Source: Shewanella sediminis HAW-EB3 (GTDB lineage Bacteria > Pseudomonadota > Gammaproteobacteria > Enterobacterales > Shewanellaceae). Taken from it: DNA of 64,000 nt. Below, piece by piece: positions 26,835 through 36,324 of this stretch; the first letter of the stretch is position 1; every line of letters starts with the position of its first letter. A program made the translations under genes and the position numbers. Location of the stretch: NCBI RefSeq assembly GCF_000018025.1, contig NC_009831.1:4588001-4652000 (forward strand), in the 5' to 3' direction. The notes under the pieces were generated by a model that was given only the letters and a program-made list of their open reading frames with translations, had not been told where the DNA came from and did not search any database.

Positions 26835-27488
26835 ATGAGCGAACTAAGCTACCTGACCAAAAAGCGTTATACCACCAAGGCATTCGATCCGACCAAAAAG
26901 ATCGCTGCAGACAAAATCGAAGAGATTAAGACGCTGCTTCAATACAGCCCCTCATCTACCAACTCTCAACCCTGGCATTTTGTGCTGGCGTCATCTGAAG
27001 AGGGTAAGGCCACAATTGCCGAATCGACGGTGAACTTTGGCTTTAACACCCAAAAGCTGCTCAATGCATCACATGTTTTGGTGCTGTGTACGAAAGTGCT
27101 TATGGATGATCAACACTTGTCAGCGGTTCTGGAGCAGGAGGAGAAAGATGGTCGATTCAGCGATGAGGAGGCGAAACAGGGGCAACACAATGGTCGCTCC
27201 TTTTTTGTAAACATGCACAGGTATGAGTTAAAAGACGCTCAACAATGGATGGAAAAACAGGTGTATCTGGCGCTCGGAAACCTGCTGCTGGGTGCCAGCG
27301 TGATAGATGTCGATGCATGCCCCATCGAGGGTTTCGATGCGACTATACTTAACCAGGTGCTGGGATTAAGAGAACAAGGTTATTGCGCTTCAGTCATCGT
27401 AGCTCTGGGTTACAAGGCAGAAGATGACTTTAATGCAAAACTACCTAAGTCCAGGCTGCCACAGGAGCAACTCTTCACCGAGATATAA
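26835..27488 (+). CDS. nfsB: Oxygen-insensitive NAD(P)H nitroreductase NfsB
   Basis: The 217-residue protein equals E. coli NfsB in length and aligns along its whole length by recall: RYTTKAFDPTKKI, LLQYSPSSTNSQPWHF, MEKQVYLALGNLLLG and LPKSRLPQ. It is an FMN enzyme that reduces nitroaromatics, quinones and dihydropteridine with NAD(P)H in the cytoplasm. GGAG about 8 bases upstream supports the start. It is monocistronic; its stop overlaps a short palindrome. Confidence 0.95.
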   Translation: MSELSYLTKKRYTTKAFDPTKKIAADKIEEIKTLLQYSPSSTNSQPWHFVLASSEEGKATIAESTVNFGFNTQKLLNASHVLVLCTKVLMDDQHLSAVLEQEEKDGRFSDEEAKQGQHNGRSFFVNMHRYELKDAQQWMEKQVYLALGNLLLGASVIDVDACPIEGFDATILNQVLGLREQGYCASVIVALGYKAEDDFNAKLPKSRLPQEQLFTEI

Positions 27489-27501
27489 TACCAATAGGTA
27501 T
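27488..27501. repeat. ATACCAATAGGTAT palindrome at the nfsB stop
   Basis: This 14-bp inverted repeat begins on the last base of the nfsB stop codon. Near-identical copies occur at 29136 and 46171, and it resembles the tip of the 262-bp miniature element. Confidence 0.75.
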
Positions 27502-27643
27502 AAACATCCCCATGTGCTCCTACATGAGTTATCTGTAGGGGCAATCACTCTGCCCACTTGTATTCCTAATCCTCTGTGTCATAGTCTGTTTAATGTTACT
27601 TCTTTCAATGAGAGTAATCGCCAGTTGAGGATGGATTCTGAGT

Positions 27644-28303
27644 ATGCTTTTTGCCAAAAATTCAACGACGCTCCCGGCCCTTTCTGATTCGACATCGGTA
27701 GCCGATATCTCTGTTATCAAAGGTGATAACCCCCTTATCTGGCCACTACTCAGCTTACTACAGACCTCAAATAAGAGCTGGAAAGTCCATCACCTGGCAT
27801 CCGAATTACAAAATAAAGGCTTGATGCAAGATCTCGATGAGGATCAACAAAAAGCCCTCTTCAAGCGCAATTTTCTGTTGATGAACGCCCTGTTTGAGCT
27901 CCAGGCTATGCTATTGCCACAACACTGGCTCCAGGTTAAGGCGATGGAGATCCAAATATTTCGAATCATCCCCAGAAATTTAGATTCCAGCCTCAGAGAA
28001 GATGATGCACTGAGAGAGTATTACCTTAACTGGATTAACTACGATACCTGTCCCAATATCATACAAGAGATGCTCGAGTCCTTCTGGAACCGTTATGAAG
28101 ATTATATCGGTACCAACCCAAACTTGATGCATAAGGGTCAGGCGCTGGCCGTATTCGAGCTGGATATGAATGCCACAGACAGGGAAGTGCGGCGCCAGTG
28201 GCGTAAACTGGCACTGAAGTGGCACCCTGACCGTCCCGATGGCAATGCGGCTCAATTTCGAAAAGTGTGTGAAGCCTGGCAAGCTTTAAGAGAGAAATAT
28301 TAA
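27644..28303 (+). CDS. DnaJ-related protein with C-terminal J domain
   Basis: The 219-residue protein has an N-terminal DnaJ-related domain (about 30-150: LLQTSNKSWKVHHLASELQN, LFKRNFLLMNALFEL) and a short C-terminal J domain (about 165-219) with the HPD motif in KWHPDRPDGNAAQ. It probably stimulates DnaK for particular clients. The lack of Gly/Phe-rich and zinc regions sets it apart from DnaJ. GAGG lies about 14 bases before the ATG, which is distant, so the start is moderately certain. Confidence 0.85.
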   Translation: MLFAKNSTTLPALSDSTSVADISVIKGDNPLIWPLLSLLQTSNKSWKVHHLASELQNKGLMQDLDEDQQKALFKRNFLLMNALFELQAMLLPQHWLQVKAMEIQIFRIIPRNLDSSLREDDALREYYLNWINYDTCPNIIQEMLESFWNRYEDYIGTNPNLMHKGQALAVFELDMNATDREVRRQWRKLALKWHPDRPDGNAAQFRKVCEAWQALREKY

Positions 28304-28473
28304 AATCTCCCTCAAACCCCAACCTAAGTCACATTAGTAGGCCTGTTTCCTGTTGTAAATTCAGTCATAATTAAGCTTAAGCTTCTATGCTAAATTTAGC
28401 TGAATTTTTCAGGCACCTTTGCAGGCTCTTGCGATATTTGATCGAGCCGCGGGTCACTTTTGAGGACAAAAGA

Positions 28474-29136
28474 TTGATTAAACATATTGCACTAGCATTA
28501 ACATTAGCCGTTGCACCATTGAGCAGCTTTGCCGCACAATTTGTAGAAGGTAAGCATTTTACTCAAGTTTCTGATAAAGCACCGAGTGCCCAGCCTAAGC
28601 TTACTGAGTTTTACTCTTTTTATTGCCATAACTGCTTCAACATGGAAACCCAGTACCTTGGCGATATCAAGGCTAACTTAAATAAAAACGTGAAGTTCGA
28701 TAGCAAGCACGTTGACTTTATGAATAGCGAAATTGGTACCGAAGTCATGCGTTCATTGGCCGTCATTCAGGAGCTGGATGCGGGTGATAAGATGACTCAT
28801 GCTATGTTCGCCGCCATTCAGGGAGATGAAGGCGCCAATGGTCATAGCCATGATCACGACCATAGTGCCCATGAGAAGCCTGAGCTGAACAATCGAGACG
28901 ATATCAAGAAGGTCTTTGCCGACAAGGGTTTCGATGTCAGCAAATATGATGCTATCGCCGACAGCAAAGCCGTGAACGACAAAATTGATCTATGGCGCGT
29001 ACAGCAAAGAGAGTTTCGCATTCAAAGTGTTCCGGCATTTATCGTCAACGATAAATACGCCGTCAATATGGGACAGGTCCGTACTCTGGGTGAACTTATC
29101 GACCTTATCAACTACTTGGCCGTTGAGCATAAATAA
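28474..29136 (+). CDS. DsbA-family thiol:disulfide oxidoreductase with CHNC centre and His-rich loop
   Basis: The likely start is TTG at 28474, preceded by GAGG, giving 221 residues with a clean signal peptide (IKHIALALTLAVAPLSSFA) and a periplasmic protein. The upstream ATG at 28387 would bury the signal peptide. The redox motif is CHNC in FYSFYCHNCFN, where E. coli DsbA has CPHC. The cis-Pro loop is seen as SVPAFIV. In the helical insert is a His/Asp-rich loop (GHSHDHDHSAH) absent from E. coli DsbA, a possible metal-binding feature. It is followed by a palindrome and an intrinsic terminator. Confidence 0.88.
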   Translation: MIKHIALALTLAVAPLSSFAAQFVEGKHFTQVSDKAPSAQPKLTEFYSFYCHNCFNMETQYLGDIKANLNKNVKFDSKHVDFMNSEIGTEVMRSLAVIQELDAGDKMTHAMFAAIQGDEGANGHSHDHDHSAHEKPELNNRDDIKKVFADKGFDVSKYDAIADSKAVNDKIDLWRVQQREFRIQSVPAFIVNDKYAVNMGQVRTLGELIDLINYLAVEHK

Positions 29137-29149
29137 TACCAATCGGTAT
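29136..29149. repeat. ATACCAATCGGTAT palindrome at the dsbA-like stop
   Basis: As at nfsB, the 14-bp inverted repeat begins on the last base of the stop codon (TAA at 29134-29136). Confidence 0.75.
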
Positions 29150-29182
29150 ATTTAAAGTAGATTTCAGCGTACTGAATTCAAT

Positions 29183-29207
29183 AAAGGCTCCCGAAGGAGC
29201 CTTTTTT
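29183..29207 (+). terminator. Intrinsic terminator of the dsbA-like gene
   Basis: AAAGGCTCC-cgaa-GGAGCCTTT followed by a T-run. The A-run on the left side may also let it act for the convergent glycosyltransferase gene. Confidence 0.9.
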
Positions 29208-29224
29208 ATGGGCGATTTCAGCCT

Positions 29225-30280
29225 TCATAGATGCTTACTCAACACCTCACGCCACTTTTCGAGTAATACCGGCCAACGCGCCGCCACTATCTGTCTTGCT
29301 TGACGACTCAAGCCCAGTGACGCATTCGACTCTTTGTTGTCACCAAGCAGCGCTTCGGCGCGATCAATCAATTTATCGATCGCTTCAACGATCTTTTCAG
29401 GGGTCAGCTCGGCAAGCCTTATCAAGTCCCCGGTTCGATTCAGCCCCAATGATTCGATCTCCTCGAGCTGCTCATTGAGCCCATCGACACCACTGGTGAT
29501 AATGGTTTTTCCTGCGGTTAAAGACTCCTGGCAAGTCAGACCAAAAGGTTCCCAGCGTGACGGTATCACTACGGCATCACATCCGGATAGGAATTGAGGC
29601 ACATCATGGACCTCACCGACAAAGCGCACATGGGGCAGGTTCGCCCATTTTGTTTCGAGCTCCTCTAACTCCTCTCCCCCGCCTGCTAACCTGAGTTCAA
29701 CCTTTTCAGGTGAAAGTTGAGTCATAGCCTCGAGCAGGAGATCAAACCCCTTCTGGGAATCGAAGCGCCCATAGGCGCCGAGTACGACAGGCCTACCAAT
29801 GGGCTTAGCCGACAACATCAAAAACGGGGTCACATCCTTTGCCTGCCCCATCACAATGAGCTTGTCTTGACTCGTCAGCCTTTCCCTCTTCATCCAATTG
29901 GCTTGTGCATCCGACACAGACAGTACACGAGTCATTAATCGGTAACAGAGCCTCAGCATCAGCAAGAAGCGCCAGGACTTGGCGACTCTATGCTTAACGA
30001 AGTATTCACTGTAGTGATGCTCTTGATAGAGGAGTGGCGTTCCAATGTTGGCCAGACGAAGCAGACAGAGGCCGGGTAGCTTTCGCCAGGAAGCGGCGGC
30101 GTGCAGGCAGATAATATCTGCGCTGTAGCGTCTGGGAAACCAGGAGTGTAGATTGAGGATACAGATCTTAAAGTCAAACGTCTGCTTCAGGCTTGATTCA
30201 GACTGGCTCTCGAGCGCCAACTTGACGCCACCCAATTTGCTATCATCGACAAGATGGATCACTTGCGGTCGCAAAGGCAC
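29225..30280 (-). CDS. GT4-type glycosyltransferase
   Basis: The 351-residue protein has the GT-B fold of family 4, with the nucleotide-sugar-binding C-terminal half showing GAYGRFDSQKGFDLLLEAM, LAGGGEELEELE, VIPSRWEPFGLTCQESL (the E-x7-E motif). It transfers a sugar from an activated donor to an unknown acceptor, probably in surface glycan or lipopolysaccharide synthesis. It stands alone with no glycan cluster around it. The start codon is not certain. Confidence 0.82.
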   Translation of the reverse strand: MPLRPQVIHLVDDSKLGGVKLALESQSESSLKQTFDFKICILNLHSWFPRRYSADIICLHAAASWRKLPGLCLLRLANIGTPLLYQEHHYSEYFVKHRVAKSWRFLLMLRLCYRLMTRVLSVSDAQANWMKRERLTSQDKLIVMGQAKDVTPFLMLSAKPIGRPVVLGAYGRFDSQKGFDLLLEAMTQLSPEKVELRLAGGGEELEELETKWANLPHVRFVGEVHDVPQFLSGCDAVVIPSRWEPFGLTCQESLTAGKTIITSGVDGLNEQLEEIESLGLNRTGDLIRLAELTPEKIVEAIDKLIDRAEALLGDNKESNASLGLSRQARQIVAARWPVLLEKWREVLSKHL

Positions 30281-30350
30281 CTCACTGACGCTAAGTACTA
30301 GGTACTAAAGGAAATATAGCCTAATTAATGGCTTACCCACAGAGTGTAGA

Positions 30351-30887
30351 TCAATCTCGAATAAAGTCTAATAGATGTAGACCCGCTAAGACAATGTGCA
30401 GCACAATAAAACCAATAAAGCTCTTAGCCAACATAATATGGTAGCCGCGCCATAAAAGTGCATCCGGGGTTCCCTGCAGAAAATACCAGATCACGCCGGT
30501 AAAACCTACACCAACGAACACCAGCATTCCCAAACCTTCGATCCAGCTAAAAAGTCCACTGCCACCGGCAATGGGGAGCTTTCCTTTAAATAACCCACTA
30601 ATGTCTTTCTTTAATTGCGAGAAATCGCCCTTCAGCCAGGGAAAGTACTGACGCCACTTCCCCTTCAAGCTATTAGAGAGCAGAAAGGTGAAAGAGAAGA
30701 TGGCCGTTATGAGCCCCAGATAAACATGGGCCAGATCCCAGAAGGAGGCGCTTGCTCTCAAGCTACGACCAATTAAGATCCAACCACTGGTTATGATGAG
30801 ATAAGCCGATAAGATGATGATGAATAGGTGCTGAAGCTCATTTAACTTAGCGAATAACTTTGTAATTGCAGATGCAGGCTTAGACAT
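30351..30887 (-). CDS. Cytochrome b561-type membrane protein
   Basis: The protein of about 178 residues has four or five hydrophobic helices with His residues in positions suited to haem b ligation (LQHLFII, LAHVYLG, YHIMLAK, VLHIVLAGLHL), as in cytochrome b561/hydrogenase cytochrome b families. I chose Met at 30887 because GAGG precedes it; ATG 30899 has no site. It follows hemG in the same direction by about 100 bp, a gap that contains a perfect palindrome (30941-30958). Electron partners are unknown. Confidence 0.72.
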   Translation of the reverse strand: MSKPASAITKLFAKLNELQHLFIIILSAYLIITSGWILIGRSLRASASFWDLAHVYLGLITAIFSFTFLLSNSLKGKWRQYFPWLKGDFSQLKKDISGLFKGKLPIAGGSGLFSWIEGLGMLVFVGVGFTGVIWYFLQGTPDALLWRGYHIMLAKSFIGFIVLHIVLAGLHLLDFIRD

Positions 30888-30985
30888 ATGATGCCTCATG
30901 AATGAGCGAAATAGAATGTGATGAAGCTGATACCCGCGCAGCCCCTTTTTAAAGGGGCGTAAATACTCTGGAGTTGGCCGCTCAG

Positions 30986-31507
30986 TTAAAGTGCGTGAAA
31001 CTCTTGAGCGTATGTCTCAACCTTAGCCCAGTCGGTATACTCAATCTTAGTGTTGGCATCGGTAGGACCTTTGGTGATCCACATGATGAAACGAATAATA
31101 TTACGATCCATTGCACCGTAACCTTGATAATCTATATTACCTGCAACAACTTTCAGCAAAGTAGGACGCCAATCTGTTTTCTCGAGAAACGCCTTGGTAT
31201 ATGGGTTGGTCTCTACGGTATTTTTCGCCGGCTTGCGCGCCACCAGATTAACCGAGAAGAAGCTGGTGACCTTCTGTTCCAACATAACACGATTGTGAGA
31301 TATAAACTCATAAACGGATGGGTTGTGCTTACCGTTACGGATGCTTGCACCTAAGATTACCTTGTCGAATACCGCCAAATCGGGTACGTCATCGATACTC
31401 GATGCAGTCACAGTATTTCCAACAGCCTCAAGTTGTTGCTCTAAATATTCACAGATCTTACGCGTCTGACCATGCACACTTGAGTAGATAATTAAGATGT
31501 TGCTCAC
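30986..31507 (-). CDS. hemG: Menaquinone-dependent protoporphyrinogen IX oxidase HemG
   Basis: A flavodoxin-like protein of about 173 residues (IIYSSVHGQTRKICEYLE, VILGASIRNGKHNPSVYEF, FFSVNLVARKP) matching HemG, which oxidises protoporphyrinogen IX to protoporphyrin IX with respiratory quinones. A GTG start at 31507 is preferred because AGAGG lies just before it; another in-frame GTG at 31513 is possible. It is first of a pair with the b561 gene, which fits haem supply. Confidence 0.88.
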   Translation of the reverse strand: MSNILIIYSSVHGQTRKICEYLEQQLEAVGNTVTASSIDDVPDLAVFDKVILGASIRNGKHNPSVYEFISHNRVMLEQKVTSFFSVNLVARKPAKNTVETNPYTKAFLEKTDWRPTLLKVVAGNIDYQGYGAMDRNIIRFIMWITKGPTDANTKIEYTDWAKVETYAQEFHAL

Positions 31508-31681
31508 CAGCACCTCTTGAAACTTGATAATAATTGACAGCTATAATAATAAGATAAATACCGCTTAATTTACATGAAACAGATCACGGCAAACATTTGC
31601 AAAACTCGGGTAAATTTTACCTGCATCACAAATCCTTATTTCCATTCAGTCGGAAGCTAATCCGTTTGCCGGTATAGAAAG

Positions 31682-31718
31682 AAAAACGGCCACCTCAGTT
31701 ACACTGAAACGGCCGTTA
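31682..31718 (-). terminator. Terminator of the di-haem oxidoreductase gene
   Basis: On the minus strand AACGGCC and GGCCGTT form a stem around a loop that itself contains CAGTGTAACTG, followed by TTTTC. It lies 30 bp beyond the stop. Confidence 0.8.
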
Positions 31719-31748
31719 TTTATCTGTTAGAAGTTGTTACCTTAAGGT

Positions 31749-33368
31749 TTAAAGCGACATAAGGAAATCAACCACTTGCTCCCGCTCAGACCGGTTGAGC
31801 GCCATAAAGTCATCACGACTCTGCTCGCTTTCACCGCCATGCCATAAGATCGCCTCTTCCAGAGTCGCTGCACGACCATCATGGAGGAAGCCCGCCTGAG
31901 GGTTCACGGTTTGTGTCAGGCCGATTCCCCAAAGGGAGCGTGTACGCCACTCATTGCCATCGGCCAGAAAATCCGGACGCCCATCTGCTAAATCATCACC
32001 CATGTCATGGAGCAGCATGTCTGTAAATGGATAGATAGTCTGCCCCTTGAGCGCCTCAGCCATAGGTAAACCACCAATATTACCCGCAGATTTAGTCACG
32101 AATCTCGCCTTGTGACAACCGGTACAATTGAGCTGCTCGAACAAGCGCGCCCCCTCACGCACATCCTGGCTTTCAATATTGCGCCTTGCAGGTACCGCAA
32201 GGGTTTCGGCATAGAAGACCACAGAATCACTAAACTCTGCGCTTGCCTCTGGTGCCCCATTTTCATCTTCCCCCGTATCCGTGAAACCGGTTCGGGTCAG
32301 GTAACTGTCGTGCAGCGCCGTACCGACTACGCTCTCATCGGGAAACAGTGGGTTAGTAATTCCGATATCACCACGCAGTGCACCTAAAGATTGCACTCGT
32401 ACACTAGGCGTGTTGGCTTTCCAGCCAAAACGGCCTAAAGAGACCGGGTTGGGATCGCCGGCCTGAGCCTTTACCGCATCGAATACAAAGTTAGCCCGAC
32501 CGGAGATCTTATCTCCATCGACATCATCGATATCTACCAGAGCCAAGATGTCGGCCTCGGGGATCGCTTCGAGTAAGCCGAGTCCGAACACCGGCATTCC
32601 ATTTCGCCATCCCATTAAGACGTCATCTTGTAATAGTTCAGATGTTACGTTGGCACTGCTTAAAGTCTCACCCGGTGCATCATATGGGTTTTCAACATCA
32701 AAAAGCGGCTTTTTCAATGTGATACTCGTTCCATCGGGATAGGTAACTTGCTTAGTCTCATAGGAGAGGTACACATCTGCCTGACCACCAAATAGATTGT
32801 CTTCCCAATCGGGTCTGGCCTTCAATACACCACGATGAAACAGTTGACCGCCAAAATTTGGCACCCCGATGGGGGCACAATAGTTATTTGCCTCGGTACC
32901 TAAGGTACATGGTTCGGCGGGCGCTTTACTGATCCGCAGAAATAACCCGGCCTCGGAGCCCAGCTTAATGCGGTCTTTGCCGACCTGAACCATAGGAGTC
33001 GAGTTTCTCCCGTCACGCTGGTGACATGAATTACAGTCGGCATTATTAAATACGGGGCCTAAACCATCGAGATCCGGGTGTTCACTGTTCGGCGCTGTAG
33101 TAAATGCCGTTTCAAAGCCGAGATCTCCCTCTAAATGAAGCTCCAGGTTGGCATCAGACAGGTTAGGGGCCGGCGTCGAGAAACCGTGGCCCGACTCTGA
33201 GGCATCGAATGTGGTAGTCTCACCGCCACTGGCACTGATATCGGTATATGCCGGGTAGATTTTTTCATCCGGCTTAGGCTCAGGAGTATCATCTCCTGAA
33301 CCACCACAGGCGCTCAACCCTATACATAGCGCAAATGCTAAACCCGGGTATCTGTGTGTCATCATCAT
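31749..33368 (-). CDS. Di-haem oxidoreductase (DUF1111/DHOR) lipoprotein
   Basis: The 539-residue protein has a lipobox (IGLSACGGSG) and two c-type haem motifs (DCNSCHQRDG near residue 112 and NCTGCHKARF near 416), the pattern of the di-haem oxidoreductase family distantly related to cytochrome c peroxidases. Met and His residues near LHDMGDDLADG and LHDGRA may be axial ligands. It lies downstream of imelysin and porin genes; imelysin plus DUF1111 is a recurring iron-regulated pairing. A role in redox handling of iron during uptake is plausible but unproven. Confidence 0.88.
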   Translation of the reverse strand: MMMTHRYPGLAFALCIGLSACGGSGDDTPEPKPDEKIYPAYTDISASGGETTTFDASESGHGFSTPAPNLSDANLELHLEGDLGFETAFTTAPNSEHPDLDGLGPVFNNADCNSCHQRDGRNSTPMVQVGKDRIKLGSEAGLFLRISKAPAEPCTLGTEANNYCAPIGVPNFGGQLFHRGVLKARPDWEDNLFGGQADVYLSYETKQVTYPDGTSITLKKPLFDVENPYDAPGETLSSANVTSELLQDDVLMGWRNGMPVFGLGLLEAIPEADILALVDIDDVDGDKISGRANFVFDAVKAQAGDPNPVSLGRFGWKANTPSVRVQSLGALRGDIGITNPLFPDESVVGTALHDSYLTRTGFTDTGEDENGAPEASAEFSDSVVFYAETLAVPARRNIESQDVREGARLFEQLNCTGCHKARFVTKSAGNIGGLPMAEALKGQTIYPFTDMLLHDMGDDLADGRPDFLADGNEWRTRSLWGIGLTQTVNPQAGFLHDGRAATLEEAILWHGGESEQSRDDFMALNRSEREQVVDFLMSL

Positions 33369-33515
33369 TTTATCTCACACTGGTTTTATTATTCCGGCGA
33401 TGGCACCTCTATCCTGAGATAGCCACCACCGGTGAACAGGCATCCATAAATAAAAGGGAGGCCGTTCCTACGCCCCCTTCAATTTACTGACTTAAAAGAG
33501 CTTATAAATCGGGAG

Positions 33516-34670
33516 TTACACTTTCCAATCATTAAGCAAAGGCAATATGTCGGACTCTAAGCTGGTTTGCAGTTTAGAGAGGGCATCGATTGCGGTTTGA
33601 ACCCTGGCGCGCCCCTCAACATCTGATATTGCCTGACGGAAAGGCATGTTGTTTGTACCTGAGATGGCCTGAATCTTAATAATGGCATCATCAATCTCGC
33701 TGCCAACACGAGCGGCTAATGTGGCATCGGCCGCTTTAACGAAATCGACAATCCCTTGCTTATCGCTCGCGCCCGTTAACTCTCCCTGATAGACATTACG
33801 AACACCGACGATGTTATCGCTAAAGTCTGTTAGCGAGTTCCAGGAGTATTGAGATTCCACCTTTGATGTGTCCGCAGTCTCTAACGATACGCCGAATGGA
33901 TCGGCAATTTTACCGTTGCCCACCTCATCGACGATGCCTATCATGCCGTTCACCAGCTCCTGGATCACACCTACCTGAGAGCTATAGAAGGTGTTGCCGT
34001 CACTACCCGGGCTCTTAACCAGCTCGCCATAAGCCTTGCCACTTTGTCCGTCATGACTTACCTGCCATGCATCATCGAGCACCTTAGTGTAATCACGGAA
34101 CACTTCCGCTAAGCCCATCAGGTACTCATTTTCGGCAGTCGTCAGGTCGGCAATCGCTTTCTCATTGTCTGCAATCCCATCACCAAACAATAGGTACTCC
34201 ATGGTGTGGAATCCCTGAACATCGTCGTTCCACCCCTTGATGGTCTCGGCATCGAAACCTGAGTTGTTAGCCAGAACGGTGGTCAAATCTGTGGTATTCA
34301 ATGGCCAGCTATCTAAGTGTGGATCGATACCTAAAGAGTCAACCGGACCGAAGATATGCGACTCACCTTGCTCCCAAGGCTGACGCGCCGCTTTCCACGC
34401 CTCTTGAGCGGCAAGCAAGTTAGCCTGCGTCGGCGTGTTGACCAATGTCTGTGTGGCCAATAACAGCGACTCACCTTTCATCGCCAGAGTGGCATAACCA
34501 CTGACTATCACGTCATCGGTCAGGTTTGTGATCATCTCAGTCGCCGCAAATTCGAACTTAGACTCATCGACCGGAGGGGTCGTATCGTCGCTGCCGGAAC
34601 CACCGCAAGCCGCCAATGTAGAGATGAGTGCAAGTGCAATTGCAATTGCCGAATATTTTAATGATTTCAT
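33516..34670 (-). CDS. Imelysin-family lipoprotein
   Basis: The protein of about 384 residues has a lipobox (ISTLAACGG) and the imelysin/IrpA/EfeO-like helical domain with the GxHxxE motif (GFHTMEYLLFG), where His and Glu are thought to bind iron. Met at 34670 is chosen because GGAGC precedes it and the signal peptide starts there. It is the middle gene of porin-imelysin-DUF1111, all on the minus strand. Iron acquisition is the family's expected role. Confidence 0.88.
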   Translation of the reverse strand: MKSLKYSAIAIALALISTLAACGGSGSDDTTPPVDESKFEFAATEMITNLTDDVIVSGYATLAMKGESLLLATQTLVNTPTQANLLAAQEAWKAARQPWEQGESHIFGPVDSLGIDPHLDSWPLNTTDLTTVLANNSGFDAETIKGWNDDVQGFHTMEYLLFGDGIADNEKAIADLTTAENEYLMGLAEVFRDYTKVLDDAWQVSHDGQSGKAYGELVKSPGSDGNTFYSSQVGVIQELVNGMIGIVDEVGNGKIADPFGVSLETADTSKVESQYSWNSLTDFSDNIVGVRNVYQGELTGASDKQGIVDFVKAADATLAARVGSEIDDAIIKIQAISGTNNMPFRQAISDVEGRARVQTAIDALSKLQTSLESDILPLLNDWKV

Positions 34671-34731
34671 GTAAAGCTCCATTTTTACTTAATGTTGTAC
34701 TTCATGTTTGATGAGCTATGTGACCTTAAGA

Positions 34732-36129
34732 TCACAGCGAGAACTGGTAACCGACACCCAGCGCGAAAAAGTTGGTATCGGGTATTGATGACACGGCGAC
34801 CTGCTGACGACCGACCTCGGCCTTGAGCACAATCTCGGGGATCGGAAAGTAGTTAACCCCGACACTGGTCCAGGTATTTTCATATCGCTTGGTGGCGGTC
34901 CCTGTTTCGACTTCGGCCAAGGGATTTGAGTAATCGATATTGGCAAAGATAGTGATTGGTACTGGGGTGAATTGACCCAGGTCGACGCCGGCTTCGACGA
35001 AGAAAGCTTCCGACTTAGAGCCTAATTGAGCGAAGTTACCGGGTTTCAGACCTGGGGTGGTTTTATTTGATTGGGTAATGGCATCGGCATCACTCAGTGT
35101 GCCATTGAGATATTGGCCACGTAAGATCCAGGGACCTTGAACGAATGCGCCTGAGACGGCCAGAATGCTCACCGTACCATCGCCGGATACCTTGTTGCTC
35201 TTATGGCGATTTCCAGTGGTATTACCGTAGTAATAGGCGACACCTACAGCCGAGCCTTTCTTAAAGTTTCCGTAATCGAGACGCAACGCATAGGCCAGAT
35301 CATCGGCATTAACATGCTCGAATCGCTTTTGGTGGCCAGATGCAACCCAGTCATAGGTTCTGAAGTACTCGGAATTAAGTCCGCTAACGACCTGAGCCTG
35401 ATAGTGAAAATTCGCTACTTCACCAAACAGACCGACACCGGTTTCGTTCCAGACCGCGGGTAACATGGCAGCTTCACTGCGATGACGCAGCACGGTCAGA
35501 TACTGATCGGGTTTATGTAGAATGCTCGACAGACCGATTGGCAGGTGGATATTACCAAACTTAACCCCGAAGGCATCGCTGGGACGGTACCTCAATTGAG
35601 CCTTCTCAATCATGACCTCACCACCGGCCTCGACCTCAGATTCGAACTCTCCAAACTCATCGAAACCGTCATATTCCAGGGCGGTACCTGTACCACCGTG
35701 CTCATATTCGATCTCGACTTCCATGTCCCACTCGTCGTTAAACTGGTAGCCAAATTCAGTCACAATTCGCTCAAGGTCAAAACGACCACGGCGCTCAGGT
35801 GAAGTATCTTGCACATTTTCAAAATACTCAGCGCTGGTGTAATTCATGCTGCCGTATGACTTGAACTTAAACTTGCTGAATTTACTATCAGCAAGCTCCT
35901 GCTTGGCAGCTGTGACCACTTGGGCCTGCTTCTGCTGCTCTTGCTGCTGCAGTTTTTGCTGCGAGGCAAGTTCTGCCAAATCTCGCTTGAGCTTGTTAAG
36001 CTCAGCCTCCTGCTTCGCGATCGCCTGTTGGAGCTGTTCAGGCTCGGCTGCCAAAACCTGTGTACTACTCAGGCCAGCAAGACTTAGCGTTGTGATAGAT
36101 AGAGCCAGCAAAGTTAACTTAGATTTCAT
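34732..36129 (-). CDS. Outer-membrane porin with N-terminal coiled coil
   Basis: The 465-residue protein has a signal peptide (ending STQVLAA), a Gln/Lys/Glu-rich coiled coil (about 29-80) and a beta-barrel ending in YQFSL with terminal aromatic and hydrophobic residues. It resembles phosphate-selective porin O/P-like barrels. An acidic stretch (EFGEFESEVEAGGE) could attract cations. It is the first gene before imelysin and the di-haem protein, with a Fur-like box upstream, suggesting an iron-related channel. Confidence 0.82.
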   Translation of the reverse strand: MKSKLTLLALSITTLSLAGLSSTQVLAAEPEQLQQAIAKQEAELNKLKRDLAELASQQKLQQQEQQKQAQVVTAAKQELADSKFSKFKFKSYGSMNYTSAEYFENVQDTSPERRGRFDLERIVTEFGYQFNDEWDMEVEIEYEHGGTGTALEYDGFDEFGEFESEVEAGGEVMIEKAQLRYRPSDAFGVKFGNIHLPIGLSSILHKPDQYLTVLRHRSEAAMLPAVWNETGVGLFGEVANFHYQAQVVSGLNSEYFRTYDWVASGHQKRFEHVNADDLAYALRLDYGNFKKGSAVGVAYYYGNTTGNRHKSNKVSGDGTVSILAVSGAFVQGPWILRGQYLNGTLSDADAITQSNKTTPGLKPGNFAQLGSKSEAFFVEAGVDLGQFTPVPITIFANIDYSNPLAEVETGTATKRYENTWTSVGVNYFPIPEIVLKAEVGRQQVAVSSIPDTNFFALGVGYQFSL

Positions 36130-36184
36130 ATTTTTATCCGCACTGAATTAACAGTTCCCCCTAAATTTGCGAATAAATTAGTTT

Positions 36185-36204
36185 AAATACGAATCGTTTG
36201 CATT
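36185..36204 (-). promoter_or_regulatory. Fur-box-like sequence upstream of the porin gene
   Basis: AAATACGAATCGTTTGCATT matches a typical gammaproteobacterial Fur site (AAATGATAATCATTTGCATT) at 16 of 20 positions by eye and lies 56 bp before the porin ATG in AT-rich sequence. Confidence 0.5.
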
Positions 36205-36324
36205 AAAATTTACAATAAAAATTACACTTCGATTACTTTTTTTGCAGCCAAGCAGACAAAAAGCTGATAGGAGAGCTGTGCAGATAATAGCCATAACGGA
36301 GGGGGGTAGGCTTCTGGTCACAAT

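Noticed and set aside
30941..30958. Perfect palindrome GCCCCTTTTTAAAGGGGC between hemG and the b561 gene
   Set aside because: No T-run follows on either strand, so I did not call a terminator.
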